Position numbers and translations under genes: made by a program
Notes under the pieces: model-generated
Told to the model about the DNA's origin: nothing
Seen by the model: the letters and a program-made list of their open reading frames with translations, nothing else
The model's database searches: none
NCBI GenBank assembly: GCA_035533595.1
Contig: DATLTN010000052.1
Span: forward strand, 1-64,000
DNA from: Acidimicrobiales bacterium
Lineage (GTDB): Bacteria; Actinomycetota; Acidimicrobiia; Acidimicrobiales; Bog-793
Reading direction: 5' to 3'
DNA: 64,000 nt
Shown here: positions 61,236-64,000 of the stretch, one piece after another
How positions within the stretch are numbered: position 1 is the first letter of the stretch
How the letters are laid out: each line of letters begins with the position of its first letter

Positions 61236-62111
61236 TCACTCCTCGGTGAGCGCCGCCTGCTCGCCGCCCGCCTCGCTCCAGCCGCTCTCCGCGCCCGCAC
61301 TTTCGTGATCGGGGTCGAGCAGCGCGCCCTTCGCGGCGAGGCGCGCGGAGGTGAGGAAGCCGGTGTGGGCCACCATCCGGTGGTCCGGTCGCACCGATCG
61401 TCCCTCGATGTGCCAGCTGCGGTGGAGGACCTCGATCGTCTCGGCGAGCACGAAGCCGCAGCGCCCGAGCACGCCGCGCAGCTGCGCCGTCTGGTTGATC
61501 GAAGGGAGGTAGGCGCACAGCACGCCCCCCGGTTCGAGTGCGCTCGTGAGGTGCGGGACGACCCGCCAGGGCTCGGGGAGGTCGAGCAGCGCGCGCTGGA
61601 AGCCGCTCTCGTCGATTCCTTCGTAGGCGTCGCGCTCCTCCACCCGGTAGTGCGCGAGCGTGCCGGTCGCCGCCTCCACGTTGTGGCGGGCGCGCGCCGC
61701 GAAGTCGGCGCGGAGCTCGTAGCCGACCACCTCGCAGCCGGCACGAAGGGCGGCGATGGAGAGCGCACCGGAGCCCACACCGCTCTCAAAGACACGCGCT
61801 CCCGGGTAGAGGTCGGCGGCGATGAGGATCGCCCCGAGGTCCTTCGGGTAGATCACCTGCGCGCCGCGCGGCATCTTCAAGATGAGGTCCGAGAGGGTCG
61901 GCCGGAAGGCGAGGAAGCGCCGCGGCTCACCGGGCGCGCCCTCGCGGCGGCGGACGACGATCTGGGTCCCCTCTTCGGCGCCGATCACGGCGTCGAAGTC
62001 GACGACGCCGGAGTGGCTCTGGAACGAGCCCCCCGCGTCGAGGCGCACGAGGTAGCGGCGATCCCGGCCGTCGATCAGCAGGACCCGCTCGCCTGCGGTG
62101 AAGACCCCCAC
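61236..62111 (-). CDS. trmI: tRNA (adenine-58-N1)-methyltransferase TrmI
   Basis: The 291-residue protein has the TrmI N-terminal beta domain, then PRGAQVIYPKDLGAILIAAD. The SAM-binding motif is RVFESGVGSGALSIAALRAG. DERDAYE-like ERDAYEGIDESGFQRALLDL, with the catalytic aspartate in LLDLPEPWRVV, and RSWHIEGRSVRPDHRMVAHT follow. It methylates A58 (and sometimes A57) in the T-loop of tRNA as a tetramer. GTG 62111 is the start. In mycobacteria (Rv2118c) it also lies just upstream of the arc-proteasome locus. Confidence 0.93.
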   Translation of the reverse strand: MGVFTAGERVLLIDGRDRRYLVRLDAGGSFQSHSGVVDFDAVIGAEEGTQIVVRRREGAPGEPRRFLAFRPTLSDLILKMPRGAQVIYPKDLGAILIAADLYPGARVFESGVGSGALSIAALRAGCEVVGYELRADFAARARHNVEAATGTLAHYRVEERDAYEGIDESGFQRALLDLPEPWRVVPHLTSALEPGGVLCAYLPSINQTAQLRGVLGRCGFVLAETIEVLHRSWHIEGRSVRPDHRMVAHTGFLTSARLAAKGALLDPDHESAGAESGWSEAGGEQAALTEE

Positions 62112-62139
62112 GATCAGCGCCGCCCGCCGCGGCGACCGC

Positions 62140-62388
62140 TCACGCCTGCTCGGCTTCGGCGGTGTCCTTGCCTCGGCGACGGCGCGGCGGCGCGACGTGG
62201 GTCACGGTGAGCGACTCGCCGACGCGCAGCTCCTCGCGGATCACCTTCGGCGACTCCGGCCGCAGCAGCAGCCTCGCCAGCCCGGCGGCCGCGGCGACCA
62301 TCAGCCATGCGGCGTTACCCTCGAGCAGCCCCTGGCGCAGGCCGCGGCGCAGCAGTCGGCGGGCGACGCCGTCGATGAGGCCGATCAT
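62140..62388 (-). CDS. Small membrane-associated hypothetical protein
   Basis: The 82-residue protein has a basic N-terminal region (IDGVARRLLRRGLRQGLLEG), one hydrophobic segment (NAAWLMVAAAAGLARLLL) and a strand-rich tail RVGESLTVTHVAPPRRRRG. Its ATG overlaps the stop of the upstream small gene by one base (TGATG), and it precedes trmI by 28 bases. I do not recognise a family. The arrangement suggests a small membrane complex made with its two upstream neighbours. Confidence 0.72.
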   Translation of the reverse strand: MIGLIDGVARRLLRRGLRQGLLEGNAAWLMVAAAAGLARLLLRPESPKVIREELRVGESLTVTHVAPPRRRRGKDTAEAEQA

Positions 62389-62633
62389 CAGGCCCGCCGG
62401 ATCTCGAGGACGGTGGCGCGCTTGCGCCCACGACGGCGGCCGAGCAGGTAGGTGCCGGCGATGAAGGCGACGAGACCGACCACCCCGCCCACGAGCACGT
62501 TCTGACGGGAGCCTGCGAGCGCCTCGCGGGTGCCTCCCGTGAGGGCGCGCAGGCGTCCCTCGATGTCGGAGAGGGAGATCCGGTCCTCTCCCCCACCGTC
62601 GGTCACGAGCAGGAAGTCCAGACGACGGCTCAC
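62388..62633 (-). CDS. Small single-pass membrane protein
   Basis: The 81-residue protein has a soluble N-terminal half (LDFLLVTDGGGEDRISLSDI then EGRLRALTGGTREALAGSR). One membrane helix (VLVGGVVGLVAFIAGTYLLG) follows, and a very basic tail RRRGRKRATVLEIRRA. The GTG start at 62633 overlaps the upstream holin-like gene stop as GTGA. This is the middle member of a three-gene set of small membrane proteins. No function can be assigned. Confidence 0.75.
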   Translation of the reverse strand: MSRRLDFLLVTDGGGEDRISLSDIEGRLRALTGGTREALAGSRQNVLVGGVVGLVAFIAGTYLLGRRRGRKRATVLEIRRA

Positions 62634-63019
62634 GGTTCCTCCCGGTGCGGCCCCGCCCCGTGGCGGTCGCCGTTCAGGCCGCGCACCGTGAGCGCGACGA
62701 ACGCGGCGACGAGCGCCACGCCGGCGATGGCGGCGAAGAGATAGGGGGCGAAGGACCAGTTGCCGGCGAAGGTGGTGCCGCTCTCGGCCTGGGTGAGGCG
62801 GAGCACGCCGACCACGACGAACAGCCCTCCGAGGCCGAAGGCGAGCGCCCCGGCGAGGCCGTAGGCGAGGACGCGGCCGAGCCGCTTGATCGGCCCGACG
62901 GTCTCCTGCACGACGTAACGGCGCAGCAGCGTCACCGTCTCGGAGAGCGAGGGTCCGCCCGCGCCGGTGCTCTGCACGGCGCTCTTGTTGCGCCCGAGAT
63001 GCAACCGACCGATCTTCAC
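62630..63019 (-). CDS. Putative holin-superfamily-like membrane protein (DUF1469/phage holin family III type)
   Basis: The 129-residue protein has a cytoplasmic N terminus with SLSETVTLLRRYVVQETVGP then IKRLGRVLAYGLAGALAFGL. Two membrane helices follow (GLAGALAFGLGGLFVVVGVL and LFAAIAGVALVAAFVALTV). This helix-plus-two-TM plan matches actinobacterial holin-X/DUF1469 proteins, which in chromosomes are usually housekeeping membrane proteins rather than phage lysis genes. It is the first gene of the small-membrane operon leading into trmI. Confidence 0.7.
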   Translation of the reverse strand: MKIGRLHLGRNKSAVQSTGAGGPSLSETVTLLRRYVVQETVGPIKRLGRVLAYGLAGALAFGLGGLFVVVGVLRLTQAESGTTFAGNWSFAPYLFAAIAGVALVAAFVALTVRGLNGDRHGAGPHREEP

Positions 63020-63164
63020 GCAGTCCCTCCGGTTAGTCCCCTACCCATCTGGCGCCGCGAGGCTACCCGCGACCCCCACCGACCTCTTTCCACGGCGGCG
63101 CCGGGAGGGCCGGCGGAGCTGCCTAGAGTCGAAAGGCGCGGTCGCGCCACGCCGAGGAGGACAG

Positions 63165-64000
63165 ATGACCCGTTTGCACGATCTCTACCGCCTCGGCGGC
63201 CAGAGCCCCTGGATCGACGACCTGAAGCGCTCCTACGTCGCCGCCGGCGGCCTCGAGGAGCTGGTCGCGAAGGGCATCCGCGGCGTGACCTCCAACCCGA
63301 CGATCATGGCCAAGGCGATCGAGGCGGGGAGCGACTACGACGAGCAGTTCTTCGACCTCGTCGCCGCCGGCTCGACCGTCGAGGAGGCCTACTGGGAGCT
63401 CGTGCTCTTCGACGTCCTCGGCGCCTCACGCATCTTGCGCCCGGTCTTCGACGAGGCGCGAGGCGGCGACGGCTTCGTCTCGATCGAGGTCTCGCCGGCC
63501 GTCGCGCACGACACCGAGGCGACGATCGCGATGGCCCGCGACCTGCACCGCCGCCTCGAGCGGCCGAACGCCTTTGTGAAGATCCCCGCGACCCTCGAAG
63601 GCGTCCCGGCGATCGAGGAGATGATCGCCGGCGGGCACAGCATCAACGTCACGCTGATCTTCTCCCTCGAGCGCTACACGGCCGTGATCGAGGCCTACCT
63701 GCGCGGCCTCGAGCGCTTCGCCGCCGGCGGCGGCGACCTCTCGACCGTCGCCTCGGTCGCCTCGTTCTTCGTGAGCCGCGTCGACACCGAGGTCGACCGC
63801 CGCCTCGAGGCGATCGCCGCTGGCGCGCCCGGGAGCGCCACGGCCCGTGAGGCCGAGGCGCTGCGCGGCAAGGCTGCCGTCGCACAGGCCCGCCTCGCCT
63901 ACGCGCTGTTCAGCGAGCGCTTCGGCGACGGGCGCTTCGCCGCGCTCGCCGAAAAGGGCGCCCGTCGCCAGCGCCCGCTGTGGGCCTCCACCTCCACCAA
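63165..64000 (+). CDS. tal: Transaldolase, 3' end outside window
   Basis: The first 278 codons of a transaldolase are present. RLHDLYRLGGQSPWIDDLKR, then GIRGVTSNPTIMAKAI, FVSIEVSPAVAHDTEATIAM, AFVKIPATLEGVPAIEEMIA, NVTLIFSLERYTAVIEAYLR, SVASFFVSRVDTEVDRRL and QRPLWASTST lead up to the active-site lysine segment cut by the window edge. It moves a three-carbon unit between sugar phosphates in the non-oxidative pentose phosphate pathway. GGAGG precedes ATG 63165. In actinobacteria it usually heads an operon with transketolase and glucose-6-phosphate dehydrogenase genes, which would lie beyond the window. Confidence 0.93.
   Translation, partial: MTRLHDLYRLGGQSPWIDDLKRSYVAAGGLEELVAKGIRGVTSNPTIMAKAIEAGSDYDEQFFDLVAAGSTVEEAYWELVLFDVLGASRILRPVFDEARGGDGFVSIEVSPAVAHDTEATIAMARDLHRRLERPNAFVKIPATLEGVPAIEEMIAGGHSINVTLIFSLERYTAVIEAYLRGLERFAAGGGDLSTVASVASFFVSRVDTEVDRRLEAIAAGAPGSATAREAEALRGKAAVAQARLAYALFSERFGDGRFAALAEKGARRQRPLWASTST

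Noticed and set aside
62630-63019. Holin-like gene as sign of a prophage
   Set aside because: No endolysin, portal, capsid or integrase is nearby, and the flanking genes are core metabolic and tRNA-modification genes.

Overview
The window is very GC-rich with strongly G/C-biased third codon positions. It carries a complete Pup-proteasome locus, F420-type (DUF385/Ddn-like) oxidoreductases, a DUF4193 protein and a GlgE alpha-glucan operon. Together these point to an actinobacterium (Actinomycetota). An Acidimicrobiia-like lineage is my inference, not something the sequence proves. No rRNA, tRNA or CRISPR array is visible.

Region 1 (1-31 kb) is accessory and catabolic. It opens with a cut-off tripartite-tricarboxylate-type solute-binding protein, an amidohydrolase and a cupin / ferredoxin / cupin set. 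A LacI-family regulator follows, flanked on both sides by decayed 5' ends of IS1380-like elements facing away from it. Next come nicotinate phosphoribosyltransferase, a D-2-hydroxyacid dehydrogenase, an MFS permease, a class II aldolase, a tartrate/isopropylmalate-type dehydrogenase, a frameshifted SDR, an amidase homologue that has lost all three catalytic residues, a cysteine hydrolase, an acyltransferase, a second class II aldolase and an enolase-superfamily enzyme. Small stand-alone genes follow: a cysteine-rich 60-residue protein, a cupin, an HTH protein, a DinB protein, a nitroreductase and a HAD phosphatase. After them come a PhyH dioxygenase/aminotransferase pair, a Rieske oxygenase, an ECF41-type sigma factor with its AhpD-like partner, and a radical-SAM gene behind a perfect LexA-type palindrome.

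Region 2 (31-44.6 kb) is central storage metabolism. Five genes on the minus strand, glgE - treS::mak - malQ - glgB - glgX, are mostly joined by 4-bp stop/start overlaps. They encode conversion of trehalose through maltose and maltose-1-phosphate to branched alpha-glucan, plus debranching and glucanotransferase activities. An ABC exporter half-transporter lies upstream.

Region 3 (44.6-50.2 kb) holds a large low-complexity protein, a Nudix hydrolase with an apparent CTG start, a GNAT acetyltransferase, two conserved hypotheticals (one DUF4193-like) and a tandemly duplicated ThyX-like protein.

Region 4 (50.2-64 kb) is the conserved actinobacterial core: trmI, arc/mpa, dop, pup, prcB, prcA, pafA, lepB, tatB, tatC and a HelY-like helicase, all on the minus strand. 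A small ferredoxin is divergent from arc. Three small membrane-protein genes and the start of a transaldolase gene close the window. Pup ends in GGE, so it needs no deamidation before ligation. Signal peptidase I sits between pafA and the tat genes, where pafB/pafC lie in mycobacteria.
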